Below are positions 1-8,386 of a DNA stretch of 36,703 nucleotides, in pieces. The stretch comes from DATLNM01 sp035536775. GTDB taxonomy: Bacteria > Actinomycetota > CADDZG01 > WHSQ01. Location of the stretch: the NCBI GenBank assembly GCA_035536775.1, contig DATLNM010000018.1:1-36703 (forward strand). The letters are read 5' to 3'. Under the pieces are notes generated by a model. It searched no databases, was not told the DNA's origin, and worked only from the letters and a program-made list of their open reading frames with translations. A program made the translations under genes and the position numbers. The stretch's first letter is position 1. Each line of letters starts with the position of its first letter.

Positions 1-1
1 C

Positions 2-976
2 GAGGCGCGATCGATCGCGGTGGTCGGCAACGCCGCCGACGTCTATGCCGAGCTGGTCCGCCGGGGCGAGGTGTTCGAGCTCGTCACCGATCAGACGTCG
101 GCGCACGATCCGCTGAACGGCTACATCCCGCAGGGCCTCACCCTCGGCGACGCCGGCGAGCTGCGCCGGCGCGCGCCCGACGACTACGTGCGGCGCGCCC
201 GCGCGTCGATGGCGGCGCAGGTCGAGGCGATGCTGGCGATGAAGGCGCGCGGCGCCCACGTCTTCGACTACGGCAACAACCTGCGCGCCCAGGCCGAGAT
301 CGCCGGGGTCAAGGACGCGTTCGGCTACCCCGGCTTCGTGCCGGCGTACATCCGGCCGCTGTTCTGCGAGGGCAAGGGCCCATTCCGATGGGCAGCACTG
401 TCGGGCGATCCTGCCGACATCGCCGCGACCGACGCCGCGGTAGTCGAGGCGTTCCCGGACAACGACGCGCTCGTCCGCTGGCTCCGGCTCGCACGCGAAC
501 GCGTCAGCTTTCAAGGACTACCCGCGCGCATCTGCTGGCTCGGCTACGGCGAGCGTGCCGAGATGGGTGCGCGTTTCAACGAGCTTGTATCCACCGGCAC
601 GGTGAGCGCGCCGATCGTCATCGGCCGTGACCATCTCGACTCGGGCTCCGTTGCCTCGCCGTACCGCGAAACCGAAGGGATGAAGGACGGGTCAGATGCG
701 ATCGCTGACTGGCCGATCCTCAACGCGCTCGTGAACTGCGCGTCGGGGGCGTCGTGGGTCAGCGTTCACCACGGCGGTGGTGTCGGCATCGGTCGGTCCA
801 TCCATGCGGGGATGGTTGCCGTCGCAGACGGCTCCGAGTTGGCGGCCCAGAAGCTGGAGCGCGTCCTTACGTCTGACCCGGGAACCGGTGTCATGCGACA
901 CGCAGACGCGGGCTACGAACGAGCTCTCGGGGTCGCGTCCGAGACGGGCATTCGTCTCCCGATGACCGAGGTATGA
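2..976 (+). CDS. hutU: Urocanate hydratase (urocanase), 5' truncated
   Basis: Converts urocanate to 4-imidazolone-5-propionate, the second step of histidine degradation, in the cytoplasm with tightly bound NAD+. The reading frame is open from base 2, so the N-terminal part lies outside the window; about 324 of the roughly 550 residues usual for the family are present. Diagnostic stretches are VVGNAADV (nucleotide-binding region), TDQTSAHDPLNGY, FDYGNNLR, and LPARICWLGYGER, whose Cys (codon at 533-535) matches the conserved reactive cysteine of urocanases. The stop overlaps the start of hutF by four bases (ATGA), so the two are probably translationally coupled. The first 360 bases are more GC-rich than the rest of the gene. 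The identification is secure; histidine ammonia-lyase (hutH) is not in the window and may lie upstream. Confidence 0.96.
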   Translation, partial: EARSIAVVGNAADVYAELVRRGEVFELVTDQTSAHDPLNGYIPQGLTLGDAGELRRRAPDDYVRRARASMAAQVEAMLAMKARGAHVFDYGNNLRAQAEIAGVKDAFGYPGFVPAYIRPLFCEGKGPFRWAALSGDPADIAATDAAVVEAFPDNDALVRWLRLARERVSFQGLPARICWLGYGERAEMGARFNELVSTGTVSAPIVIGRDHLDSGSVASPYRETEGMKDGSDAIADWPILNALVNCASGASWVSVHHGGGVGIGRSIHAGMVAVADGSELAAQKLERVLTSDPGTGVMRHADAGYERALGVASETGIRLPMTEV

Positions 977-2310
977 CGGCCTTCCACTGCACTCACGCGC
1001 TCGTCGGGGGGACGCTGCGCAAAGGCGTGCGCATCGAGGTCCAGGGCGAGCGCATCGTGAGCGTGACTGCCGATACCCGGGCCGAGCCGAACGACACCGC
1101 GCTCGACGGCCTCGTCATACCGGGTCTCGCGAATGCGCACTCACATGCGTTCCAGCGAGCGCTGCGCGGCCGCAGCCACTCGGTCGGCGGGGACTTCTGG
1201 CGGTGGCGCGAGCTCATGTACGAGACGTCGGGGCGGCTGGGACCCGAGAACTATCGAGCACTGGCGCGAGCCACCTTCGCTGAGATGGCTTTAGCAGGAA
1301 TCACATGTGTCGGCGAGTTCCACTACGTCCACCACATGCCCGACGGATCGCCCTATCCCGATGCCAATGGGATGGGCAAGGCCATCATCCAGGCAGCCAC
1401 CGACGCGGGCATCCGGATCACGCTGCTTGACACTCTCTATCTGCAAGGAGGGATCGACGGCAGACCGCTGTCACCTGAGCAGCTGCGCTTCTCGGACGGC
1501 GATGTCGAGGCGTGGCGCGAGCGTGTCATCGCTCTGTCCGAAGCGTTCGAGCGCTCGACCGTTCAGATCGGACTCGCGATCCATAGCGTCCGCGCCGTGA
1601 GCCGTCGCTCTATGGCCCGCGCAGCGGAGCTCCGCGACGAGCTCGACGCTCGACTGCACATCCATCTCTCCGAGCAAGCAGCCGAGAACGACGATTGCCT
1701 GGCCGCGACCGGGATGTCCCCCACCGCCCTGTGTCACGCCGAAGGTGTCCTGAGCAAGGCGACGACAGCTGTTCACGCAACGCGCATCGCACCCGACGAT
1801 GCGGCCATGCTCGCCGAGAGCGGGACCGGCGTCTGTGTATGTCCGACGACCGAGAGGGATCTCGCGGACGGGATCGCGCCGGCAGTGATCCTTGCGGAAT
1901 ACGGCATACCGATGTCGTTCGGCTCCGACAGCAACGCGGTCATCGATGTGTTCGAGGAAGCGCGGCTCGCCGAGCTCGACGAGCGCTTCGTTCGCAGGGA
2001 GCGGGGACTCATCGAGCCGGAACTGCTGATGGGCGCCGCGACCTGGGGGGGAGCAGCGAGCCTCGGGTGGAGGGCGGGGGAGATCATCGAGGGGATGCTT
2101 GCGGACCTCGTAGTGCTCGATCCTTACAGTCCACGACTCGCGGGGTGGACGCCCGGGGACGCGATCGCGCACATCATCTATTCCGCGACGGCCGCCGACG
2201 TCCTCGACGTCATCGTGGGAGGGCGCACGATCGTCAAGAAGGGCCAACACCTGATGATCGGTGACGTCGGACGGTACTTGGACGCGGCCATCGAAGGTGT
2301 GGCGTGGTGA
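973..2310 (+). CDS. hutF: Formimidoylglutamate deiminase
   Basis: Hydrolyses N-formimidoyl-L-glutamate to N-formyl-L-glutamate and ammonia, the fourth step of the five-step histidine route, which a formylglutamate deformylase (not in the window) would complete. The 445-residue protein is full length for this amidohydrolase-superfamily enzyme. Metal-site and catalytic residues are visible: NAHSHAFQRALRG (His56, His58), HIHLSEQ (His231), VHATR (His268) and GSDSN (Asp319). The HLSEQ and FQRALRG signatures separate it from guanine deaminases and other relatives. It starts with ATG overlapping the hutU stop and ends overlapping the hutI start, so it is the middle gene of a coupled hut operon. Its presence says this organism uses the formylglutamate branch rather than direct hydrolysis to formamide. 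Confidence 0.93.
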   Translation: MTAFHCTHALVGGTLRKGVRIEVQGERIVSVTADTRAEPNDTALDGLVIPGLANAHSHAFQRALRGRSHSVGGDFWRWRELMYETSGRLGPENYRALARATFAEMALAGITCVGEFHYVHHMPDGSPYPDANGMGKAIIQAATDAGIRITLLDTLYLQGGIDGRPLSPEQLRFSDGDVEAWRERVIALSEAFERSTVQIGLAIHSVRAVSRRSMARAAELRDELDARLHIHLSEQAAENDDCLAATGMSPTALCHAEGVLSKATTAVHATRIAPDDAAMLAESGTGVCVCPTTERDLADGIAPAVILAEYGIPMSFGSDSNAVIDVFEEARLAELDERFVRRERGLIEPELLMGAATWGGAASLGWRAGEIIEGMLADLVVLDPYSPRLAGWTPGDAIAHIIYSATAADVLDVIVGGRTIVKKGQHLMIGDVGRYLDAAIEGVAW

Positions 2311-3485
2311 AAGTCATAAAAGGCATCGGGCGCCTGTTCACGAGCACCGAAGCAGGCGTCCTCGAGGATGCCGCCATGGTGATCGACTCGGGGCGCATCG
2401 CGTGGTGGGGCCATGGATCGGACGCCCCCGAATCGCCCGACACGATCGACATCGACGGTCGCCTCGTCACCCCGGGGCTCGTCGATGCACATACGCACCC
2501 GGTGTACGCGGGCGACCGGGCGGCGGAGATCGCCGCGCGGACCGCAGGTGCAACGTATGCGGAGCTCGCCGCCGCGGGCGGTGGCATCGCTGCGACGGTG
2601 TCTTCGACACGCGCCGCGCGCCCCGACGCCTTGCGCTCGACCGTGGCAGCACGGTTATCGAGATGGCTCTCGAGCGGAACCACGACCGCGGAGACCAAGA
2701 CCGGCTATCACCTCAGCCGAGAGGGTGAGCTGGACGCAGTGCGCCTGCTCGCCGAGCTTCAGGGCGCACCACGGATCCCATCCTTGTCGATCACGTTCCT
2801 GGCCGCGCATGCGATCCCGCCGGAGTGGGAGGGTGATGCAACGACCTACGCGAAGGAGGCCGCGGGGTGGTGTGAGCGCGCCGCCGAGCTCGGTGCCCGC
2901 AACTGCGACGTGTTCTGTGACGAGGGCTACTTCACGGTCGAGCAGAGCCGAGTGATCCTCGAGGCGGGTCGAGCCGCGGGGCTCCACCCACGCATCCACG
3001 CCGACGAGTTCGTCCGGACGGGAGGCGCAGCACTCGCCGCAGAGCTTGGGGTCGCGGCGGCAGACCATCTCAATCAGATGACCGAGGACGACGCTATGGA
3101 GCTCGCACGTGCCGGGGTCGTCGCGGTTTTCTGTCCTGTGACCGCGATGACCGTTGGGCGCGTTCCCCCTCTGCGCGCTCTCCTGAACGCCCGCGGGACC
3201 GTCGCGCTAGGGACCGACCACAACGCCGGTACGAGCGGGCTCGGTGACATGACGATCGCAGTGGCGCTGGCGGTCTCGGTCGCGGACCTATCGGTGTCCG
3301 AAGCCCTCGCCGCGGCCACCGCCGGCTCGGCGCGCTCGCTGCTCCTCGACGACCGTGGCATCATCGAGACAGGAGCGCGCGCCGACATCGTCGCGTGGGA
3401 CTGCGAGCACGAAGGCACGTTCGCGTGGGCGTGGGGAGTGACTCCCCATCAGGTTTGGCTGGGGGGTAATCCGGTCCTGAGCTGA
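2304..3485 (+). CDS. hutI: Imidazolonepropionase
   Basis: Opens the imidazolone ring of 4-imidazolone-5-propionate to give formimidoylglutamate, the third step of histidine degradation. It is a metal-dependent amidohydrolase of about 393 residues, close to the usual 400. Visible signatures are TPGLVDAHTHPVYAGDR (His63 and His65, metal ligands), ETKTGYHL, the IHADEF histidine, ADHLNQM and GTDHNAGTSG with the catalytic-site Asp. Two GTG codons (2304 and 2307) can serve as start; the second gives the 4-base GTGA overlap seen throughout this window, and would shorten the protein by one residue. It is the last gene of the visible hut cluster; about 75 bases without a gene follow. The gene order is hutU-hutF-hutI; no repressor gene of the HutC type is present here. 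Confidence 0.94.
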   Translation: MVKVIKGIGRLFTSTEAGVLEDAAMVIDSGRIAWWGHGSDAPESPDTIDIDGRLVTPGLVDAHTHPVYAGDRAAEIAARTAGATYAELAAAGGGIAATVSSTRAARPDALRSTVAARLSRWLSSGTTTAETKTGYHLSREGELDAVRLLAELQGAPRIPSLSITFLAAHAIPPEWEGDATTYAKEAAGWCERAAELGARNCDVFCDEGYFTVEQSRVILEAGRAAGLHPRIHADEFVRTGGAALAAELGVAAADHLNQMTEDDAMELARAGVVAVFCPVTAMTVGRVPPLRALLNARGTVALGTDHNAGTSGLGDMTIAVALAVSVADLSVSEALAAATAGSARSLLLDDRGIIETGARADIVAWDCEHEGTFAWAWGVTPHQVWLGGNPVLS

Positions 3486-3549
3486 GCGCGTCCGACACAC
3501 TCGGTCTGACATCCTTAGGATGCTCGGGGAACAGCGGCGAAGCGGCGGC

Positions 3550-3555
3550 AGGAGG
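3550..3555 (+). promoter_or_regulatory. Strong ribosome binding site without a standard start codon
   Basis: AGGAGG lies upstream of the GT2 glycosyltransferase. No ATG, GTG or TTG in the correct frame follows at normal distance; an in-frame ATC at 3560 is four bases downstream, while the first standard codon, a TTG, is 22 bases away at 3578. This suggests either an ATC start or use of the distant TTG. Confidence 0.5.
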
Positions 3556-3577
3556 CCACATCAAACAGTTCGAGCTT

Positions 3578-4291
3578 TTGACGATCGTCGTGCCCGTTTA
3601 CAACGAGGCCGCGACACTGCGCGGCGCGCTCGAGCGGCTGATCAAGGCCGAGCTCCCGATAGCCGTCGAGATCCTTGTCGTCGACGACGGTTCGACCGAC
3701 GGAAGCCTGGCCACGATCGATGACTATGAGGCCAACGGTCTGATCCGCACTTTCAAGCACCCCCGCAACCTAGGCAAGGGCAGCGCCGTGCGAACGGGCA
3801 TCCGCGAAGCCAACGGAGACCTGCTCACGATCTTCGACGCGGACTTCGAGTACAACCCGGCGGACTACGGGCCTTTGCTCGAGCCGCTCTTGAACAGTGA
3901 GACCAGCGTGGCGTACGGAACGCGCTCGTTCGGTGCGCACACCGCGTTCTCGTTCTGGTACGTGATCGGCAATCGCGTGCTCACGCTGTTCGCGAGTTTC
4001 CTTTTCAACTCGTGGCTGTCTGACATCGAGACCTGCTTCAAGGTCGCGGAGACCGAAGTGTGGCGCTCGTTAGAGCTGACGTCTGCCGGATTCGGGATTG
4101 AGGCCGAAGCCACGGCGAAGTTCCTACGGAACGGCCACCGGATCTTCGAGGTTCCGATCTCATACAAAGCGCGCTCACGGGAAGAAGGTAAGAAGCTGAA
4201 CTGGACCGACGGCGTCGAGGCATTCTGGATCCTCATCCTCGTGCGGGCGCTCGGACGCCGTACATTGTTCCCGCGGCGCACCTCACACTGA
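3578..4291 (+). CDS. Family 2 glycosyltransferase (polyprenyl-phosphate type)
   Basis: An inverting GT-A glycosyltransferase, resembling dolichyl/polyprenyl-phosphate mannose or glucose synthases, that would transfer a sugar from a nucleotide donor to a lipid phosphate at the cytoplasmic membrane face. It begins directly with the first beta strand, TIVVPVYNEA, followed by VVDDGSTDGS (nucleotide binding) and FDADFEY (the DxD metal site); RNLGKGSAVRTG is typical of this subgroup. At 237 residues it is a catalytic domain without the C-terminal membrane helices some relatives carry. The start is uncertain: TTG at 3578 is the only standard codon, but the strong AGGAGG at 3550-3555 favours an ATC start at 3560 (six extra residues). 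A methyltransferase follows after 17 bases, and a GT39-like membrane enzyme that could use its product is encoded convergently. Confidence 0.88.
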   Translation: MTIVVPVYNEAATLRGALERLIKAELPIAVEILVVDDGSTDGSLATIDDYEANGLIRTFKHPRNLGKGSAVRTGIREANGDLLTIFDADFEYNPADYGPLLEPLLNSETSVAYGTRSFGAHTAFSFWYVIGNRVLTLFASFLFNSWLSDIETCFKVAETEVWRSLELTSAGFGIEAEATAKFLRNGHRIFEVPISYKARSREEGKKLNWTDGVEAFWILILVRALGRRTLFPRRTSH

Positions 4292-4308
4292 AGACCACGA
4301 CCGACCGC

Positions 4309-4950
4309 GTGTCATCTCCGGCGACCGCGACGCGCGGAAAGGGTCTGCTCGAAGGGTTCCTCGCACGCCGCAGATGCGCGATGGCTGATCGCCTCATCCC
4401 TTCCGATGTACGCAGTGGCTCAGTCCTCGACATCGGGTGCGGAAGCTTCCCCACCTTCCTCGACGGAACGCACTTCACCGAACGCTTCGGCATCGATCAG
4501 GTCCATCCAGAGGCGTGGGTAGGCCTCGTTCCACCACTGCAGCTGGTCACGTTCGACGCGGAAAGCTTTCCGGCCCTTCCGTTCCGCGACGCGTCCTTCG
4601 ACGTCGTGACGATGCTCGCGGTGCTCGAGCACATCGAAGAGGCACATCTACCGCGCGTCCTCGGAGAGGTTCGTCGTGTGCTTCGGCCGGGAGGACGATT
4701 CGTCGTGACGACTCCCCCACCGTGGACCGACCGCCTCCTCAAGGTCATCGCGCGTGTAGGTCTCGTAAGCAAGCAGGAGATCGAGGAGCACGACAAGACA
4801 TTCGTGAGGGCCGAGCTGGCGACGCTACTCGCGTCCGCCGGGTTCATCTCGATCGAGGCGGGTTACTTCGAGCTCGGGATGAACGTGTGGGCTACAGCCG
4901 TCACCCCTCTGGAGGCAACCAGAGGTCCGGCGGCAGATGCTCGGGCATGA
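4309..4950 (+). CDS. Class I SAM-dependent methyltransferase
   Basis: A 213-residue Rossmann-fold methyltransferase of the Methyltransf_11/UbiE-like kind. Motif I is VLDIGCGSFP, the acidic residue ending the second strand is in FGIDQ, motif II/III is seen as SFDVVTMLAVLEHIEE and the post-motif as VLRPGGRFVVTTP. The substrate cannot be told from sequence; its position directly behind a GT2 glycosyltransferase suggests a sugar, lipid or glycan substrate, but this is inference. The GTG at 4309 is the first start in frame that leaves the upstream gene intact. The 3' end overlaps the 3' end of the convergent GT39-like gene by 50 bases, so the two stop codons lie inside each other's coding sequence. 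Confidence 0.86.
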   Translation: MSSPATATRGKGLLEGFLARRRCAMADRLIPSDVRSGSVLDIGCGSFPTFLDGTHFTERFGIDQVHPEAWVGLVPPLQLVTFDAESFPALPFRDASFDVVTMLAVLEHIEEAHLPRVLGEVRRVLRPGGRFVVTTPPPWTDRLLKVIARVGLVSKQEIEEHDKTFVRAELATLLASAGFISIEAGYFELGMNVWATAVTPLEATRGPAADARA

Positions 4951-6427
4951 GTGGCTCGTGGAGGTCGTAGACCGCGTAGTTGCTCGTCTCGAACCGCTCA
5001 TACGAGATGTCTCCCGTATCAAGGATGCCGCGGAATCTCGCATCGGTGAGCGATCCGGCGACGATGACATAGCCCGGACTTCCGCTCGACCGCACTAGCG
5101 TCGCGTGAGGCTCATATCGTTGGTGCCCTATCGCAACCGCGATGACGCGCTCCTCACTCTCGAACGTGATCCTGTACGAGGTCCAATAGTTGGCGAACAC
5201 GCGCGTTATCCCGCGCTCCTCGAGATCGTCGACCAGCGTCCCGAGGTGCCACGGTGGGACATAGTCCTCCGTCCAAGGCCCGTACGCCGGCTGCGCGTGG
5301 GGCCAGATCCCAGCCACCGTGAGCGCGACGCAAAGCGCAACTCCCGGGATCTCTGCGCGGTACCTGACCATCGCCCACGCGAGCAGGAGTGCCATGAGCG
5401 GAATCATGAAGAAGAGGTAGCGGGGGTTGATCACGTACCACGACAGTGGCGAAAACGCGAGTATGAACGGATACGTCGCAACGACCGCTATGAGCGGGGC
5501 CGTGCGCTCGGGTCTGCGCAGCACCAGCCACACGAGACCCACGACGAGGGCCAGATAAAGGACCCATCCCACGACCCCGCCGAACAAGACCCAATCTTGA
5601 TTGCCGATCACTCGCAGTCCAAGAGCCGTGGGAAGCGCGTTGCGGAAGTAGCCGACGATGTGATCGAAGTAGGTGTTGTTCGGCATCGGCGGCACCTCCA
5701 CCGATAGCGAGATCCAGTCGTTCTGGATGTTGTAAGCGATCCACGGCAGTGAGCCCAGTACGAAGAAGACCGCCGGGACAAATGCCTTCTTCAGTATCTC
5801 CGGGCGCCGGACGACAAGCCACACACATGCGGGCGCGATCACGAGCACCGTCTGCATGGTCGCCCACCACCCCATCCCCGCAGCGACCCCGAGCCACACC
5901 AGGTCGGTGAACTCGGCGTTCTCCGCGAGGCGAAGGACCAGCAACACGACAAGGAGGCAGCAGATCAGTCCGAACGAGTAGAACGCGTACCCCTTGGTCG
6001 ATCTAAGGATGACGGTGGCAGGCCACACCCAGAACAGGAGCGCCCCCAGCGCGCCGGCGCGATCGCCGATCGTCCGCTTGCCGACACGCCAGGTGAGCCC
6101 TGCCGCCACGACAGTTAGAACGATGGCGACGAGCTTGTGCACGATCACCGACGAGCCGAACACCGCGAACGCGAGCGCGGTTATGTATGCCTCCTGCGCG
6201 CCGCCGTAGGACTGTCCCCAGTAGAAGATCGGGAACTCACCGTCGAGAACGTGACGGGCCATCAGCGCCCCGACGGCCTCGTCGGAGTCGAGAGCGCCTA
6301 GCTGGGTCCCGAGGACCCAAACCCGCAACGCGATACCCGCGAGGGCCAACGCGACGACCCAGACGATCGCCAGGCGACCTTCGGTCAGGCGGCCGTATAT
6401 CTCGACGGCCCGATGAGGGACCTTCAC
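4901..6427 (-). CDS. GT39-like membrane glycosyltransferase
   Basis: A polytopic protein of 508 residues resembling the ArnT/PMT-like (GT39/GT83) enzymes, which use polyprenyl-phosphate sugars and act on the outer face of the membrane. The N-terminal helix (LAIVWVVALALAGIALRVW) is followed by the acidic loop motif GALDSDEAVGALMARH and by FYWGQSYGGAQEAY, both typical of this group; about ten further hydrophobic segments follow, then a C-terminal soluble part of about 120 residues. The GTG start at 6427 overlaps the stop of the YibE/F gene by four bases (GTGA); an open frame continues further upstream but runs inside that gene and has no membrane-protein character. The sugar donor might be made by the convergent GT2 enzyme. 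Donor and acceptor are unknown. Confidence 0.82.
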   Translation of the reverse strand: MKVPHRAVEIYGRLTEGRLAIVWVVALALAGIALRVWVLGTQLGALDSDEAVGALMARHVLDGEFPIFYWGQSYGGAQEAYITALAFAVFGSSVIVHKLVAIVLTVVAAGLTWRVGKRTIGDRAGALGALLFWVWPATVILRSTKGYAFYSFGLICCLLVVLLVLRLAENAEFTDLVWLGVAAGMGWWATMQTVLVIAPACVWLVVRRPEILKKAFVPAVFFVLGSLPWIAYNIQNDWISLSVEVPPMPNNTYFDHIVGYFRNALPTALGLRVIGNQDWVLFGGVVGWVLYLALVVGLVWLVLRRPERTAPLIAVVATYPFILAFSPLSWYVINPRYLFFMIPLMALLLAWAMVRYRAEIPGVALCVALTVAGIWPHAQPAYGPWTEDYVPPWHLGTLVDDLEERGITRVFANYWTSYRITFESEERVIAVAIGHQRYEPHATLVRSSGSPGYVIVAGSLTDARFRGILDTGDISYERFETSNYAVYDLHEPLMPEHLPPDLWLPPEG

Positions 6428-7638
6428 ACCTCGTCCTCGCCGATGCGAGACGCGGCGGTGACCACGACTGCTGCGAGACCTGTCGTGATCGGCACGGACG
6501 CGACCAGGCCGATGCTCCCGACGAGCGTTCTGACGATCTCCTCGGCGACGGTCTCGGTATTGAGGACGAGCCCGAGCGCACGGTTGGAGCCCGAGAACAA
6601 GATGAGCAACGGCAGCGATGCGCCGGTGTACGCGAGGACGAGCGTGTTGACCGTCGACGCGATGTGGTCGCGCCCGATCCTTATGCCCGCGCCGTAGAGG
6701 TCCCGGATCTGATAATCCTGGTTGGCGCGCTTTAGCTCCCACACCGCGGACGCCTGCGTCACCGTCACATCATCTAGGACACCCAGCGTTCCGATGATGA
6801 TGCTGGCCAGCAACAGACCCTGGAGGTTCACCTGCTGCTGGCTGATCTGGAGGAACGCCGCTTCCTCGGTCCCCGCCCCAGTGAAGATCGAGATATTCAC
6901 GAACAGGAGCGCGAGTCCCCCGGTGAGTGTGAGCGCGACAAGGGTCCCGAGCACCGCGGTCGTCGTCGCAGCGTTGAATCCATGAGCAAGGTAGAGCGCG
7001 AGAAACATGATCCCCGCACCCCCGACTATCGCTACCAGCAGTGGGTCCTCTCCTTGGAGGATGGCGGGCAGAACGAAGCGGACCAGGACGAGAAGTGACA
7101 CCGCGAGCCCGGCGAGCGCGGCGAGACCCCTGAGGCGACTCAGCGCTATCACGAAGACCGAGAAGACGAGCGCCAGCACAATCAGCGGGACGCGACGATC
7201 GAAATCCAGAAAGAAGTACTTGGGAGGCGCGTCCACGCCGGGCGGAAGGGCTTCTGGCGCCGGCGCGTCGATGCTCCCGACGATCAGTCCGTCGCCGGCT
7301 TGGACTGACCTGGTACGCGCGGAGTTCGAGTAGTCGAAAGTAAAGCTATCGCCGGCATCGGGCCCCTCCTCGAGCTCGACGGTCACTCGGCTGCATACGA
7401 ACCCACCCCGCCCTGGGACCTCGGGGCAGTCCGAGGGGACGACCTCGGTCACGGTTGCCTTGAACTCCTGAGTGTTGAAGCCTCCGGGATCAACGTTCAG
7501 GTCCCGCTGCTCGGGCCACAGCAAGGCGAACCCCACGATGGTCGCGATCAGGAACGGCGCGAGAGCGAGCAGCAGATAGCGGGTTACGCGCGGCGCGACC
7601 TCGACCGGCCCATGCGGATGATGATGGTCGTGGCCCAC
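6424..7638 (-). CDS. YibE/F family membrane protein
   Basis: A 404-residue integral membrane protein of the YibE/F family (PF07907-like), whose biochemical function is not established. After a short His-rich start (MGHDHHHPHG) comes one transmembrane segment (YLLLALAPFLIATIVGFALL), an extracytoplasmic beta-rich part of about 110 residues, and then around seven helices. The family hallmark GTLGVLDDVTVTQAS is present, as is DHIASTVNTLVLAYTG. The GTG start lies 13 bases after the msrA stop and the 3' end overlaps the glycosyltransferase start, so it sits in the middle of a minus-strand transcription unit. The His-rich N-terminus could bind metal, but no metal is indicated. Transport has been suggested for the family; treat this as unproven. 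Confidence 0.87.
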   Translation of the reverse strand: MGHDHHHPHGPVEVAPRVTRYLLLALAPFLIATIVGFALLWPEQRDLNVDPGGFNTQEFKATVTEVVPSDCPEVPGRGGFVCSRVTVELEEGPDAGDSFTFDYSNSARTRSVQAGDGLIVGSIDAPAPEALPPGVDAPPKYFFLDFDRRVPLIVLALVFSVFVIALSRLRGLAALAGLAVSLLVLVRFVLPAILQGEDPLLVAIVGGAGIMFLALYLAHGFNAATTTAVLGTLVALTLTGGLALLFVNISIFTGAGTEEAAFLQISQQQVNLQGLLLASIIIGTLGVLDDVTVTQASAVWELKRANQDYQIRDLYGAGIRIGRDHIASTVNTLVLAYTGASLPLLILFSGSNRALGLVLNTETVAEEIVRTLVGSIGLVASVPITTGLAAVVVTAASRIGEDEV

Positions 7639-7651
7639 CGGCCGAGTATGA

Positions 7652-8299
7652 CTAGAGCTTGGGGATGGCGCAGCTGACGCCGGTGCCCTTCATGGCGCAG
7701 TACCCGTTCGGGACCTTGTGCAGATACTGCTGATGGTAGTCCTCGGCGTAGTAGAAGATCCCTGACGCCGCGACCTCGGTCGTGATGGGCTCGTAGCCCT
7801 GGGACCTCAGCGCGTCGTCGTACACCCGGAGCGCCTCCTCGGCGATCCGCTTCTGTTCGTCGCTCGTGTAATAGATCGCCGACCGGTACTGGGTGCCGAC
7901 GTCGTTGCCTTGGCGCATCCCCTGTGTCGGATCGTGCTCCTCGAAGAACACCTTGAGCAGCTCCGCGTACGTGATCTTGGCCGGGTCGAAGACGACCTGG
8001 ACCACTTCGGTGTGGCCGGTGCGACCTGTGCACACCTCTTCGTAAGTTGGGTTCGGGGTGTATCCACCCGCATAACCCGCCGCGGTCGAGTAGACGCCCG
8101 GCAGTCTCCAGAACAATCTTTCGGAGCCCCAGAAGCACCCAAGCCCGAACACCGCGACCTCGAGCCCTTCCTCGAACGGGGGCTTGACCGGCGCCCCCAG
8201 AACGACATGGGTATCCGCGATCTCGAACCCGGGTTCGGCGCGTCCGGGCAACGCATCGCTCGGTGCCGGCATCTGCATCTTCTTCTTATTCGAAAACAT
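7652..8299 (-). CDS. msrA: Peptide methionine sulfoxide reductase A
   Basis: Reduces the S epimer of methionine sulfoxide in proteins and as free amino acid, using thioredoxin. The 215-residue protein contains the active-site motif FGLGCFWGSE with nucleophile Cys55, then GYAGGYTPNPTYEEVCTG and GHTEVV, all standard for MsrA. Two C-terminal cysteines, Cys201 and Cys210, fit the resolving-cysteine arrangement. It has about 45 residues in front of the catalytic domain with no clear signal peptide, so it is probably cytoplasmic. The ATG at 8299 is preferred over the GTG at 8302 because GGAGG (8306-8310 on this strand) stands six bases away. It is cotranscribed with the downstream YibE/F gene; a 14-base palindrome lies just upstream. 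Confidence 0.96.
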   Translation of the reverse strand: MFSNKKKMQMPAPSDALPGRAEPGFEIADTHVVLGAPVKPPFEEGLEVAVFGLGCFWGSERLFWRLPGVYSTAAGYAGGYTPNPTYEEVCTGRTGHTEVVQVVFDPAKITYAELLKVFFEEHDPTQGMRQGNDVGTQYRSAIYYTSDEQKRIAEEALRVYDDALRSQGYEPITTEVAASGIFYYAEDYHQQYLHKVPNGYCAMKGTGVSCAIPKL

Positions 8300-8312
8300 C
8301 ACTCACCTCCAC

Positions 8313-8326
8313 CGGCGTTAACGCCG
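8313..8326. repeat. 14-base perfect palindrome upstream of msrA
   Basis: CGGCGTTAACGCCG is its own reverse complement and lies 14 bases ahead of the msrA start, overlapping the likely leader. It could be an operator or a short mRNA hairpin. It shares the CGTTA/TAACG core with the 12734-12750 inverted repeat, but with no spacer. No function is shown. Confidence 0.35.
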
Positions 8327-8386
8327 TCTGGCCCGCCTTGTTCCCGTATCGTCGCGCTTCTCGACCTGGGAGGATCTGCCGGCCCT

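Noticed and set aside
1471..2250. Long minus-strand frame of 259 codons inside hutF
   Set aside because: It is the antisense shadow of a well-identified gene in high-GC DNA and has no protein-family features.
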